DNA from: Planctomycetota bacterium
Lineage (GTDB): Bacteria; Planctomycetota; SZUA-567
Reading direction: 5' to 3'
Assembly (NCBI GenBank): GCA_020060765.1
Contig: JAGUZQ010000096.1
Span: 1-53,418 of the forward strand
Length of the DNA: 53,418 nucleotides
This document shows positions 8,241 to 20,861 of this stretch, piece after piece; position 1 is the stretch's first letter; each line of letters starts with the position of its first letter. Below the pieces are notes generated by a model. The model was not told the origin of the DNA and did not search any database. It saw only the letters and a list, made by a program, of their open reading frames with translations. Position numbers and translations under genes: made by a program.

Positions 8241-9803
8241 ATGCTCGAAATCCGGGAAGCCAGGGACAGCGACGTCGACCGGCTGCGCGATTTGTTTGCG
8301 CGGGTTTATGGGGAAGACTATCCCTTCCCCGGCTTCTACGACACCGAATGGCTTAAAAAATCCGTTTACGACGACAACACGATCTTTCTCGTTGCCGAAA
8401 AAGACAACGACATTATCGCCACCGGCTCGATGATGCTGGATACCGGCGGTCTGGATGACCTGATCGGCGAACTGGGGCGGCTGGTCGCTGCGCCGTCCCG
8501 CGCGGCGGCGGGGGCGGCGGCGGAATTGGTAGAACTGTTGCTGAAAAAAATCCGGCGGCGGGTGCAGTTCGCGTTTGGCGAAGTGCGCACCTTCCATCCC
8601 GGTTCCCAGCGGATCGCGGAAAAGTTCGGCTGGAAACCGGTGGGGTTCGAGCCGATGAAATACCAATTCGCGCGGCGCGAGTCGGTGGCGATGTATGCCG
8701 ACCTGCAGGAACTGGCGGTCGAGCTCAGGCGTAATAATCCGCGCGTTATTCCCGAATGCGCTTTGCTCGCGCAGACAGTGCTGAAAAGCCTGAATCTGCC
8801 CGTCGACGTGATTGTCGAGGACGAGAACGAGGGCTATCCCACCGGGCGCGCCTTCGAGGTGCAGCGGTTGGCCGAAACCGGAGTGACGCCGCTGTTGCGC
8901 ATCGAACGTGGGCGCATCAGCAGTCGCGAAATTTTCGGTCACTTCAGCCTTTCGCACGGCTTTTTCCGCATCAGCAATTCGCAGTCGCACTATCTCGTCG
9001 CGCGCGATGGCGCAGCGGTGCTGGGCGCGGTCGGCTTTACCCACGACACTATCGACCGCAAGGTGCGCATTTTCGAGCTGATCGAATTCGACAACGCGGT
9101 CAAGGGCTATCTCCTCGCCTCGGTCGACCGGATCGCGCGCGAAGAGTTCAACGTCGAATACCAGGAGGTCGACGTCTCGGCCTATTCCCCCAAAATCCAG
9201 CGCACCTTCGAGCGGCTGGGCTTCGTGCCGGTGGCGTACTGCCCGTCGATGGTGTTCGACAACGTCGAAAGGCTGGATGTGATCCGCATGGCGAAAATCT
9301 CCTGCGCGTACGATTTGGGCAAACTCCGCCTGCTGGAAGGCGCGGAGAGAATGAAGGAAATCGTCGAGCAGGCGCTGGAAGACCGGCTGGTCGGAATGGA
9401 AATCACCGCCGGCACCCGCAAGGCGGAAATATTCAACCACCTCCCCGACGGCGACCTGTTCCACCTTGCGCGCATCGCCGTCTTGCGCGAATACGACAGC
9501 GGCACCACCCTAATCCGCGAGGGCGGCAACGCCGACTGTTTGTACATCTTGGTCGAGGGCGAGGCGGAAGCCCGTAGCGGCGGCAACTTGCTGGCGAAAT
9601 TGGGCGAGGGGAAAATTTTCGGCGAGATGGGACTGGTGGAGCAGACAAAACGTTCCGCCGACGTGGTCATCAGCCAGCCGTCGAAGGTGATCGAAATCCA
9701 GATTCCGCGCCTGGTGCGCCTGATGGAACTACACCCGCGCCTGGGGTTCATCGTGATGCAGAACCTCGCGCGGGGACTGAGCGAGAAATTAAGGAACCGG
9801 TGA
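8241..9803 (+). CDS. Double-GNAT acetyltransferase-like protein with C-terminal cyclic-nucleotide-binding domain
   Basis: The product has 520 residues. Residues 1-145 are a GNAT N-acetyltransferase fold (opening LEIREARDSDVDRLRDLF; loop LVAAPSRAAAGAAAEL at the acetyl-CoA site, with one glycine of the usual motif replaced by alanine). Residues about 225-340 look like a second GNAT domain (IRMAK follows it). Residues 395-515 are a cNMP-binding beta-roll with the phosphate cassette FGEMGLVEQTKRSADV, keeping the Arg that contacts the cyclic phosphate. Mycobacterial PatA joins one cNMP domain to one GNAT, but in the opposite order. A cAMP-type ligand gating acylation is a plausible role. It is transcribed divergently from pilB; AGGAAG precedes ATG 8241. 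Confidence 0.82.
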   Translation: MLEIREARDSDVDRLRDLFARVYGEDYPFPGFYDTEWLKKSVYDDNTIFLVAEKDNDIIATGSMMLDTGGLDDLIGELGRLVAAPSRAAAGAAAELVELLLKKIRRRVQFAFGEVRTFHPGSQRIAEKFGWKPVGFEPMKYQFARRESVAMYADLQELAVELRRNNPRVIPECALLAQTVLKSLNLPVDVIVEDENEGYPTGRAFEVQRLAETGVTPLLRIERGRISSREIFGHFSLSHGFFRISNSQSHYLVARDGAAVLGAVGFTHDTIDRKVRIFELIEFDNAVKGYLLASVDRIAREEFNVEYQEVDVSAYSPKIQRTFERLGFVPVAYCPSMVFDNVERLDVIRMAKISCAYDLGKLRLLEGAERMKEIVEQALEDRLVGMEITAGTRKAEIFNHLPDGDLFHLARIAVLREYDSGTTLIREGGNADCLYILVEGEAEARSGGNLLAKLGEGKIFGEMGLVEQTKRSADVVISQPSKVIEIQIPRLVRLMELHPRLGFIVMQNLARGLSEKLRNR

Positions 9804-9850
9804 AGAAGGATTGCACCGAAGGAATGTTTTGGCGTGGTCGGCTTTAAATG

Positions 9851-9918
9851 CAATACGGTTCATTAAGGATAAAGCTTTCTGTTTAAGAATCAAGTTACGC
9901 GCGTCATTCCCGCGCAGG
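9851..9918. repeat. Intergenic repeat, copy 2, with half dRS3 palindrome
   Basis: Bases 9854-9889 match copy 1 (8168-8203) at 31 of 36 positions. A half-copy of the dRS3-like sequence, CGTCATTCCCGCGCAGG, follows at 9902-9918, then the palindrome is interrupted by unrelated bases. This composite fills the gap between the GNAT-cNMP and MotA-like genes. Confidence 0.7.
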
Positions 9919-10011
9919 CCAGGGGCTGGCCGCCACCTGATTCGAAAAACATTGACGCTGCGCCGGGGACGGGTATGCTCGGGTGCAGGCTGATTGTGAA
10001 AGGGGCAGACC

Positions 10012-10497
10012 ATGGACAGGAATGCTGATATCATGTATACGATTTCCGGAATTGTTACGATTTTCGTTTGTGTGGTACTTATCGGCACTGGCGTAGATAA
10101 CATCCCTGTTTTTTATGATACTCCGTCTTTTTTTATCAATTTCGGCATACTTGCCGGAGGTTATTTCATAGCATATGGCAACGACCTGAACGGGCTGCTG
10201 GCGTATCTGCTGACTTTCGGCAAATGCGCGCCCGGGCACATTGTCAAAATCGCGCCTGCCGCTTGCGCCTTCGGCGTGTGGGGTTCGGTTCTGGCTGGAA
10301 CAACCGGAACCATGATCGGCTTAATCAATATGCTTTCCGGCGGCATGGACGATCCATGCAAACTCGCCAGCGGCGCGGCAGTGGCGCTGATTACCGAGTT
10401 TTACGCTGTCCTGATGGCGTTGTTCTTTTACATTCTCAAACACAAGGCGGAAAGACGCCTGCATTTCACCGCCCCGGAACCGGAAACTGCCGACTGA
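10012..10497 (+). CDS. Short MotA/TolQ/ExbB-like membrane protein
   Basis: The 161-residue product has four hydrophobic segments (about 9-28, 38-57, 82-105, 120-142). The third-fourth region reads GTTGTMIGLINMLSGGMDDP then AAVALITEFYAVLMA, which is the MotA pattern around its channel helices (GTLIGL..ML...DP..L...AVAL.TT.YG). MotA is about 250-290 residues; this protein lacks the large cytoplasmic loop and C-terminal tail, and no MotB lies next to it. It could be an accessory stator-like subunit or an independent small channel. GAAAGGGG eight bases before ATG 10012 supports the start. It lies 208 bp after the GNAT-cNMP gene and before a toxin-antitoxin candidate. Confidence 0.65.
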   Translation: MDRNADIMYTISGIVTIFVCVVLIGTGVDNIPVFYDTPSFFINFGILAGGYFIAYGNDLNGLLAYLLTFGKCAPGHIVKIAPAACAFGVWGSVLAGTTGTMIGLINMLSGGMDDPCKLASGAAVALITEFYAVLMALFFYILKHKAERRLHFTAPEPETAD

Positions 10498-10598
10498 TTG
10501 CGGCTCTGCCGCGAAGCAAACTTTCGGTTTTCGTTACAGTTATTTTCATTGCATGTCGAAAATAGGAGTGTAGACTATAAATGCCGTGGGAGTATAGC

Positions 10599-11132
10599 AT
10601 GAGTCGCATAAAATTCAATTTCGATGCCGACGAGGCCGATAACGCCGTCCTGTACCTGCTGGAAAAGTTCGGCGGTGAACTGGAAATTCTGAAACTGGCT
10701 AAGTTGTTGTTTTTCGCGGATTTCCGCCATTTCGTCAGGCACGGGCGACCAATTACCAGCGACGAATATTACGCCCTGCCGCGGGGTCCGGTGCCGACAA
10801 AAATTTACGACCGCCTGAAAACCACCGGGGATTCGTTCGCCAGAAGCGGGAACTGGGTAGTTGCGCTCCGCAAGTCTGACAGGGATTATCTGTCGGAAAC
10901 CGACAAGGCCACGATAGACAACGTGGTTTCAGAGATGGGGGAGCTTTCCGGCCAGCAGCTTGAAGACAAGTCGCACCAGTACGAACTTTGGAAAAAAAAC
11001 TACCCCGGCGGCAAAACGTCCGCGCTTATTCCTTACGAGGATTTTTTCCTCGACGCCAAGGATCGCGAGGGAATGATAGAAATCCTTCACGAAGACCAGG
11101 AGGCGAGGGACTTGCTGAATGCCCTCGTCTGA
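10599..11132 (+). CDS. Panacea (SocA/DUF4065) domain protein, probable antitoxin
   Basis: The 177-residue product matches the Panacea domain: AVLYLLEKFGGELEILKLAK, then LLFFADFRHFVRHGRPITSD and ALPRGPVPTKIYDRL. Panacea proteins are antitoxins that neutralise a wide range of unrelated toxins; SocA is a relative that works as a proteolytic adaptor. GGGAG six bases before ATG 10599 makes this start better than ATG 10581. The 3' end overlaps the next gene by 14 bp, a typical toxin-antitoxin arrangement. An alternative is a phage-type DUF4065 regulator without a toxin. Confidence 0.85.
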   Translation: MSRIKFNFDADEADNAVLYLLEKFGGELEILKLAKLLFFADFRHFVRHGRPITSDEYYALPRGPVPTKIYDRLKTTGDSFARSGNWVVALRKSDRDYLSETDKATIDNVVSEMGELSGQQLEDKSHQYELWKKNYPGGKTSALIPYEDFFLDAKDREGMIEILHEDQEARDLLNALV

Positions 11133-11577
11133 CTGGTTACCGTCTGAAATCCTGATTAAAAAGTTGTTCACCGGCAGCGTTTTTCTCATGCCTCACGCCT
11201 ACGACGAAAGCGAGGAAAAGCTTCGTTTTTTCATTGTGCTGAACTACCGCCCCGAAAACGACGAATATCTGTTGTTGCTTTCTCCTTCCACCAAAATCGA
11301 CACGCGGCGTTATTTTGCCGAACGCGAAAAAGATCTGATTGATCTTCCGGTCGGTGCCTATCCGGTTTTTCATAAACATTGCATTCTTGATTGTGCTAAG
11401 ATTGAGAAAAAACACAAATCCGAGGTAATCAAGCATATTGACGCCGGAAACGTCACTTTTTTCGCTGAGCGCTTCCCGCAAAGGATACTCACCGATATTC
11501 AATCTATCATAATCTCCAATCCATCGATCAAACGTTATCAGAAAAAACTTATTGCCCCTCCGGGAGCCTACGCCTAA
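11119..11577 (+). CDS. Probable toxin partner of the Panacea antitoxin
   Basis: The 152-residue product opens with a predicted beta-rich stretch (GSVFLMPHAYDESEEK, then RFFIVLNYRPENDEYLLL) in which a short strand is followed by a FIVLN-type strand, loosely like the SH3-like barrel of PemK/MazF toxins; I do not claim that family. His109 lies in the sequence VIKHIDAGN. The gene overlaps the Panacea gene by 14 bp, with GAGGGA eight bases before ATG 11119, so the two are co-translated. Toxin identity is inferred from this pairing alone. It ends 66 bp before the cca-type gene. Confidence 0.65.
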   Translation: MPSSDWLPSEILIKKLFTGSVFLMPHAYDESEEKLRFFIVLNYRPENDEYLLLLSPSTKIDTRRYFAEREKDLIDLPVGAYPVFHKHCILDCAKIEKKHKSEVIKHIDAGNVTFFAERFPQRILTDIQSIIISNPSIKRYQKKLIAPPGAYA

Positions 11578-11643
11578 CCGCAAAGCACTTTCGCTGGTGG
11601 CGCTGTTTGTCAGTCTGAAACCACAAATTGCTTGAGCCATTTT

Positions 11644-13026
11644 ATGCCGAAGCTTTATCCTCCCGCCCCGGCGGAAAAAATTTATCGCACTCTGCGCGAA
11701 GCGGGTTTTGAAACCTACTTCTGCGGCGGGTGCGTGCGCGACGCGCTGATGGGGAAAGCTCCCAAGGACTGGGACATCACCACCGCCGCGACTCCCGACG
11801 AAGTCGAAGCCTTGTTCGAGCGCACTGTGCCTGTCGGCAAGGCGTTCGGCGTTATGATCGTGGTCGAGGAGGAGCAGAACTTTGAAGTCGCCACCTTCCG
11901 CGCGGATATCGGCTCGCTCGACGGGCGGCGTCCCGAAGGCGTGGAATTCTGCTCCGCCGAGGAAGACGTCAAGCGCCGCGATTTTACGATTAACGCCTTG
12001 CTGTATAATCCCGAAACCGACGAAATCATCGATTACGTCGGCGGGCGCGACGACATCGACAACGGCATCGTCCGCACCGTCGGCGCGGCGGAGGAACGGT
12101 TTCTGGAAGACCACCTGCGCCTGCTGCGGGCAGTGCGTTTCGCCGGGCGCACCGGTTTCAAACTGGAGGAAAAGACACGCGCTGCCATCGGCGAAATGGC
12201 GGGGCTGGTCGTCACCCTCAGCGGCGAGCGCGTCGGTTCCGAACTGCTGCGGATGCTGACCGAAGGCTACGCTTACGACGCCTTTGTCATGCTGGAAGAG
12301 ACAGGACTGCTCGCGCACCTCTTGCCGGAAGTCTACCGGATGAAAGGCGTGCCGCAACCGAAGGAATTCCACCCCGAAGGCGATGTCTGGCAACATACCC
12401 TCATCATGCTGAAAATGATGGACGTGTGCATGTCGTCCGGTGCTTGTTTAATCGATCAAACCAACGCGGTAAATTACGCTCTTTCGTCGGGAAAACGCGA
12501 GATTCTGGGGTGGAGCGTGCTGTTGCATGATGTGGGCAAGCCGGAAACCCTTACGGTCAGCGACCGCATCCGCTTCAACGAACACGACATAAAAAGCGCC
12601 GAAATTGCCGAAACCGTGCTGGAAAGATTGAAGCGTCCCCGAAAAATTATTGACGCGGTATTCGGCGTGGTGAAGCGGCATATGCACTTCTGCAACTTGC
12701 GCGAGATGAAACTTTCCAAACTCCGCAAGTGGTTGCAGGACGAGAGGTTCCCGCTGCACCTGGAGTTGCACCGGCTGGATTGCGCCAGTTCCCACGGGAT
12801 GCTGGAAGCCTATTATTTCGGCCTGGAAAAATGGCGCGAGGAACAGGCGCGCGAGCCGGAACCGGAGCCGCTGCTGACCGGAAAGGATTTGCTGGCAATG
12901 GGTTACGCCCCCGGCCCCCGGATCGGCGAAATCCTCCGCGCGGTCGAAGACGAACGGTTGGAAGAACGAGTCACCACTCCTGCCGAAGCGATGGCGTTTG
13001 TGAAGGGAAGTTATTCCTCTGACTGA
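11644..13026 (+). CDS. CCA tRNA nucleotidyltransferase / poly(A) polymerase family protein
   Basis: The product has 460 residues. The class II nucleotidyltransferase head is clear: CGGCVRDALMG (27-37) and the metal-binding Asp42-x-Asp44 in KDWDIT. RRDFTINALLYN and FLEDHLRLLRAVRFAGR follow, the neck motifs that read the incoming nucleotide. A C-terminal HD domain has VWQHTLIMLKMM and LLHDVGKPETLT. It adds or repairs the CCA end of tRNA, or adds poly(A); the two cannot be told apart reliably by eye. The upstream TTG at 11632 would add four residues; ATG 11644 is preferred, though neither has a strong ribosome site. The 3' end overlaps the convergent lipoprotein gene by 16 bp. Confidence 0.9.
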   Translation: MPKLYPPAPAEKIYRTLREAGFETYFCGGCVRDALMGKAPKDWDITTAATPDEVEALFERTVPVGKAFGVMIVVEEEQNFEVATFRADIGSLDGRRPEGVEFCSAEEDVKRRDFTINALLYNPETDEIIDYVGGRDDIDNGIVRTVGAAEERFLEDHLRLLRAVRFAGRTGFKLEEKTRAAIGEMAGLVVTLSGERVGSELLRMLTEGYAYDAFVMLEETGLLAHLLPEVYRMKGVPQPKEFHPEGDVWQHTLIMLKMMDVCMSSGACLIDQTNAVNYALSSGKREILGWSVLLHDVGKPETLTVSDRIRFNEHDIKSAEIAETVLERLKRPRKIIDAVFGVVKRHMHFCNLREMKLSKLRKWLQDERFPLHLELHRLDCASSHGMLEAYYFGLEKWREEQAREPEPEPLLTGKDLLAMGYAPGPRIGEILRAVEDERLEERVTTPAEAMAFVKGSYSSD

Positions 13027-13625
13027 TCGTCATCATCTTCATCTTCAGCATTTATCAACACCGGACTGTCTTTCCCGGCCGGGGGAGGCATTTGATTAAA
13101 GTTTTTGCCACTCCTTCCTATAAGTTCTAATTTAAGGTGACAAATCGTACTGAAATTACCCAGTCCTTTTTCGCTCCAGGAAAATGCAAAATCATTTCCG
13201 TAAGCAAATGGACGTATACCCAAATCTCCTCCAGCAAGATTAGGAGTGATCAACATAATTGCTGAGTTATTTTTGTAAAACACTAACGAATATAGGTTAA
13301 GATTACATTCAATAAGGCCGCCACAGAAGTTTTCCGGATTATTCAAAAGGTTTTTCACCATATCCAAATCAACCTCGTAGGTAATTTCTTTACTTGTCTG
13401 GATCACTTTCGGATTAGGCTTGCCGTCTATCGTAAATAACGGTTCGTCATATTCTTTTTGAGGGAAGCGATGCAGCACGAAATAGACTGTGTCATACTCA
13501 ATGCTGGAGAGATATTCGGCGGTTTTGATGGCTTCCGGTTCGAGCCTGGTGCAACCGTTCGACGTAGCAAGCATTAAAGCGAGGTAAATTAGATGGGAAA
13601 ACCGGCTTAAGATTTTCTTCCGCAT
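13011..13625 (-). CDS. Lipoprotein of unknown function
   Basis: The 204-residue product starts MRKKILSRF, followed by a hydrophobic segment and the lipobox TSNGC (Cys at about residue 25), so it is expected to be lipid-anchored. The mature part has no recognised domain. It ends in an acidic tail (EDEDDDDQSEE). The codon use is more AT-rich than in the housekeeping genes around it. It converges with the cca-type gene and their ends overlap by 16 bp. The upstream region is shared with the groEL1 promoter region. Confidence 0.75.
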   Translation of the reverse strand: MRKKILSRFSHLIYLALMLATSNGCTRLEPEAIKTAEYLSSIEYDTVYFVLHRFPQKEYDEPLFTIDGKPNPKVIQTSKEITYEVDLDMVKNLLNNPENFCGGLIECNLNLYSLVFYKNNSAIMLITPNLAGGDLGIRPFAYGNDFAFSWSEKGLGNFSTICHLKLELIGRSGKNFNQMPPPAGKDSPVLINAEDEDDDDQSEE

Positions 13626-14110
13626 GAGGACGCTCCTAACATCGAATTTTTACCAAACAGGATAAGGATAAACAACCAGAGTGAGTTTGTCAAAAACAAA
13701 GACAGGATATCTTGTCAGGCGCAAAAGCGGGATTATCAATGCTTATGTCAGTTTGAACTATGCCCCCTGAACCGTCTTGCCCGAATGGTCATAATGACAA
13801 TCCGCTTAAATGAAACTGCTTTCGCGGCTGGGAAAAACAAGCCTGCTGTTCTCAACTGTTATCGGAAACAGGGGTTTTGCCGCGCGCTTATCCTGTTATG
13901 GAATAATCTGTTATGGTGACAGAGGGAAAATGATTTAACGCCGGTGGCGGTATCTGCTTGACAAAAGTAAGGATGGCACGATGATTGCTTGCTTTGCCTG
14001 CATATTCTGGGAGAATAGCCCGGCGAGGTTGGCATTGCCTGCTAATATTGATTTGTGAAAAGAACGATTCTGTCTAAAAAGGCATCAGTCACTTTATAGG
14101 AGGAAATTAG
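13626..14110. other. Divergent control region between lipoprotein and groEL1
   Basis: This 485-bp gap has no convincing gene. It holds the sigma-54 site at 13974-13989 and a 5' leader of about 110 nt before groEL1. I looked for the HrcA operator CIRCE (TTAGCACTC-N9-GAGTGCTAA) and did not see it. Confidence 0.6.
13974..13989 (+). promoter_or_regulatory. Sigma-54 (RpoN) promoter of the groE cluster
   Basis: TGGCACG-ATGA-TTGCT matches the sigma-54 consensus TGGCACG-N4-TTGCW at every position, with GG and GC at the required spacing (13975-13976 and 13987-13988). A transcript would begin near base 14000 and carry a leader of about 110 nt to the groEL1 ATG. A TTGACA at 13959 could be the -35 box of an alternative sigma-70 promoter, but no good -10 was seen. 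Confidence 0.65.
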
Positions 14111-15745
<1,635 letters not shown>

Positions 15746-15778
15746 CCGTACGCTTTTTGGAAAAAGGTGGCGTATATC

Positions 15779-16022
15779 AAGTTACTGAGTTACTGAGTTA
15801 CTGAGTTGCTAAGTTACTGAGAAAGAGCTATGGCAACTCCGGGAAAGGAGCGTTCGCAAAAGCAAATATTCTCCACCTCCCAGGGGGAGTTAGAGGGGGT
15901 AAAAGGCAAAGGCATTAACCCCTCCTAACCTCCCCTGGAAGGGGAGGAAAAGTTTTAGGCGGCGCTTTTTCTAAAAAAGCAATTTACTCAGCAACTAAGT
16001 AACTCAGCAACTAAGCAACTTA
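15779..16022. repeat. Nested inverted repeat between groEL1 and groES
   Basis: Left arm 15779-15821 is an octamer array (GTTACTGA repeated with variants); right arm 15981-16022 is its imperfect reverse complement (variants of AGCAACTA and AGTAACTC). Inside them, 15870-15894 (CCTCCCAGGGGGAGTTAG and following) pairs with about 15918-15949. Transcribed, the gap would form a long branched hairpin inside the groE transcript. Confidence 0.75.
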
Positions 16023-16062
16023 AAAAATGGCATTTTTCTTACAAATAGACAGGAGTATTAAC

Positions 16063-16383
16063 ATGGCGAAAAAATCTTGCAAATGCGAATCTTGCGGCGT
16101 GTCTCTGCGTCCACTGGACGACCGGGTAGTGGTGCAGCGTCTGGAAGCCGAGGAAAAAACTGCTGGCGGCATCATCCTGCCTGACGCGGCCAAGGAAAAG
16201 CCCCAGAAAGGCAAAATCGTCGCCGTCGGCGAAGGCAAGCTGCTCGACAGCGGCGTGCGCGCCAAGCCTGACGTAGTGGTGGGCGACCTGGTGCTGTTCG
16301 GCAAGTACGCCGGAACCGAAGTCAAGGTCGAGGGACAGGAATATCTCATCATGCGCGAGAACGATATCCTCGCCAAGCTTTAG
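16063..16383 (+). CDS. groES: Co-chaperonin GroES with N-terminal Cys-x-Cys-x2-Cys extension
   Basis: The 106-residue product has the GroES core [18 protein letters not shown], a mobile loop [17 protein letters not shown] that docks on GroEL, and the end [13 protein letters not shown]. It is about ten residues longer than usual: before the core lies [13 protein letters not shown] with Cys6, Cys8 and Cys11, which could bind a metal. AGGAG seven bases before ATG 16063 fixes this start; an upstream in-frame ATG at 16027 lacks a site. It sits between two groEL genes and is separated from both by repeat-built inverted structures. Confidence 0.96.
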   Translation: MAKKSCKCESCGVSLRPLDDRVVVQRLEAEEKTAGGIILPDAAKEKPQKGKIVAVGEGKLLDSGVRAKPDVVVGDLVLFGKYAGTEVKVEGQEYLIMRENDILAKL

Positions 16384-16389
16384 GAACTA

Positions 16390-16534
16390 AGTCTCCAGTC
16401 GCCAGTTTACAGTCTCCAGTGCTGGTGGCCGGAAGGTTTTGATAAGAAAGTAACGGTAAAATTCTTTCGTAATCAGATTAAAACTTGTACCAAAAAACTG
16501 GAGACTGGAGACTGGAGACTGGGGACTGGAGACT
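16390..16534. repeat. Heptamer inverted repeat between groES and groEL2
   Basis: Left arm 16390-16421 is a 7-bp periodic array (AGTCTCC AGTCGCC AGTTTAC AGTCTCC). Right arm 16497-16534 is the reverse complement array (GGAGACT repeated). The same family is at 22664-22699 and 25786-26134. The spacer of about 75 bp is AT-rich. Confidence 0.8.
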
Positions 16535-16575
16535 ACCCCCGGTATTTGCGAACAAAAAAACAGAGGAGTAATAAT

Positions 16576-18195
<1,620 letters not shown>

Positions 18196-18220
18196 AAACC
18201 AGGTGCCGCTGAATATAAAA

Positions 18221-18263
18221 CGCCCCGGTCTCGGTTTCGCGCCGGGATCGGGGCGAGCTTTTG
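18221..18263 (+). terminator. Hairpin after groEL2, possible terminator
   Basis: CGCCCCG (18221-18227) pairs with CGGGGCG (18249-18255), extended inward with one mismatch (GGTCTCGG against GCCGGGAT). Only a short T stretch (AGCTTTT) follows, so it may act as an attenuator or RNA stabiliser before the bactofilin-like gene. Confidence 0.5.
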
Positions 18264-18335
18264 CAAACCGAAAACAACTGCCGTATCGACGCCATCACTA
18301 TAGGAAAAATCTGATTTCCGCAGAAGGGAAAAGTA

Positions 18336-19019
18336 ATGGGCGACATGTTTGGCGGAGGCTTGTTCGGCAAGAAAAATGGGGCAGACGGGAAGAATCCCGT
18401 TATCATGGGCGGCGGCTCGCTGCCTGGCGGGGAATATAACAGTGTGAATTTTATCGGCGGCGGCACGGTGGACGGTTCGCTTAAAGCGGACAAGGTCAGC
18501 GTGGCAGGCAGGGTGAGTATCTCCGGCAGTCTACAGGCGCAGGTGGTCGAGGCTTCGGGCAAGCTTTCGGTACGGGACACCGCCGAAGTGCGCAACCTGA
18601 AACTCTCCGGCTACGCCAGGATCGGCGGCGAGACTGTCGCCGACAACATTGAAATCGCCGGATTCGCCGAGTTCGACAAGGAAGTCAAGGCGGAGAAGTT
18701 TTCCTCCAGTGGCGGTTTTGAGATCGGCGAGTCGCTGTGCGCGGAAATAATTTTCTGCGAGCTGAACGGCAAAGCCAGCGCGGTCGAAATCACGGGCAAG
18801 CACATCACCGTCAGGCGCGGCGATTCCGACATGTCGGAGCGGGGACTGGCGGCAGACACTATCGAGGGCGAGGTAATCATGTTGCAGGACACCCACGCCA
18901 CCCTGGTGCGCGGCAATAAAATCACGGTCGGCAAGGGCTGTAGAATCGGTCGGATCGAATATCGCGAAAGCCTGGCGGTGGAGGATAGCGGCGTGGTTGG
19001 CGAGCAAATAAAAATCTGA
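18336..19019 (+). CDS. Bactofilin-like polymer-forming protein
   Basis: The 227-residue product is a run of short beta-strand repeats after a Gly-rich start (MGDMFGGGLFGKK). NSVNFIGGGTVDGSLKADKV and VSISGSLQAQVVEASGKLSV follow the pattern of the Bacillus YhbD/bactofilin group, where right-handed beta-helices polymerise into filaments. Repeats continue to the end (KITVGKGCRIGRIEYRESL). It may be cytoskeletal or stress-linked, given that it lies between groEL2 and dnaJ. GAAGGG lies before ATG 18336. A role with chaperones is inferred from position only. Confidence 0.75.
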   Translation: MGDMFGGGLFGKKNGADGKNPVIMGGGSLPGGEYNSVNFIGGGTVDGSLKADKVSVAGRVSISGSLQAQVVEASGKLSVRDTAEVRNLKLSGYARIGGETVADNIEIAGFAEFDKEVKAEKFSSSGGFEIGESLCAEIIFCELNGKASAVEITGKHITVRRGDSDMSERGLAADTIEGEVIMLQDTHATLVRGNKITVGKGCRIGRIEYRESLAVEDSGVVGEQIKI

Positions 19020-19095
19020 CTTGGCCGAATTTGCGCGCGACTTTTCGCATTTTTGCGCTAGAATCAGGGCTTGTCCCGACTACATATATATTTGA

Positions 19096-20259
<1,164 letters not shown>

Positions 20260-20261
20260 GC

Positions 20262-20861
20262 GTGACATCCAAGAATATCAGGAAAAACAAAAAGAGAATG
20301 AATCGTCAAACGCAGACAGAATCCGCCGGGCAGGAACAGATACCCTTTCCCGAACCGCAGGCAGAACCCGCTTCGGCTCCGGAGCTGGTCGAGATTGTGC
20401 CTTTGGCGGCGTTGCGGGAGGCCGAGGCCAAGCGCGACGAATACCTGGAGCTGGCGCAGCGCACGCGTGCGGAGCTGGAAAATTTCCGCAAACGGGTGGA
20501 ACGGGAGCGGGAGGAGTTGAAACGCGCGAGCCTGGGCGGTTTCCTGAAAAACTTCTTCGGCCCGTTCGACGATCTTGAACGCGCGATCCGGGAAGGCGAA
20601 AAGCAGGACTCCTACGAGGTGATTCACGCAGGCGTGAAGATGGTGCGCGACAACCTGTGGAAGGTATTGGAATCGGCGGGAGTGAAAAAAATCGAGGCGC
20701 TGGAACAGAAGTTCGACCCCGGCGTGCACGAGGCGATGACCGCCCTCCCCAGTGACAAACACGAGCCCAACACCGTGATCGAGGTTTTCCAGAACGGCTA
20801 CACCCTGGATGGTTTCGTTTTGCAGCCCGCGCGGGTGGTGGTGAGTGCGCCGAAGAATTAA
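20262..20861 (+). CDS. grpE: Nucleotide exchange factor GrpE
   Basis: The 199-residue product has an acidic, Pro/Glu-rich N-terminus, a long coiled coil (about residues 50-100; [20 protein letters not shown]) and the beta-domain signature [16 protein letters not shown] and [19 protein letters not shown]. It releases ADP from DnaK. GTG 20262 is preferred: GAGGAG lies five bases before it, inside the end of dnaJ, and it begins two bases after the dnaJ stop; ATG 20298 is an alternative with a poorer site. Translation is probably coupled to dnaJ. Confidence 0.93.
   Translation: MTSKNIRKNKKRMNRQTQTESAGQEQIPFPEPQAEPASAPELVEIVPLAALREAEAKRDEYLELAQRTRAELENFRKRVEREREELKRASLGGFLKNFFGPFDDLERAIREGEKQDSYEVIHAGVKMVRDNLWKVLESAGVKKIEALEQKFDPGVHEAMTALPSDKHEPNTVIEVFQNGYTLDGFVLQPARVVVSAPKN

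Noticed and set aside
13959..13985. Sigma-70 promoter before groEL1 starting with TTGACA
   Set aside because: No acceptable -10 box at 16-18 bp; the sigma-54 match overlaps and is far better.
13626..14110. CIRCE operator for HrcA
   Set aside because: No TTAGCACTC-N9-GAGTGCTAA or close variant was seen.
15779..15821. CRISPR array at the GTTACTGA repeats
   Set aside because: Units are 8 bp without spacers; it is a short tandem repeat with an inverted partner.
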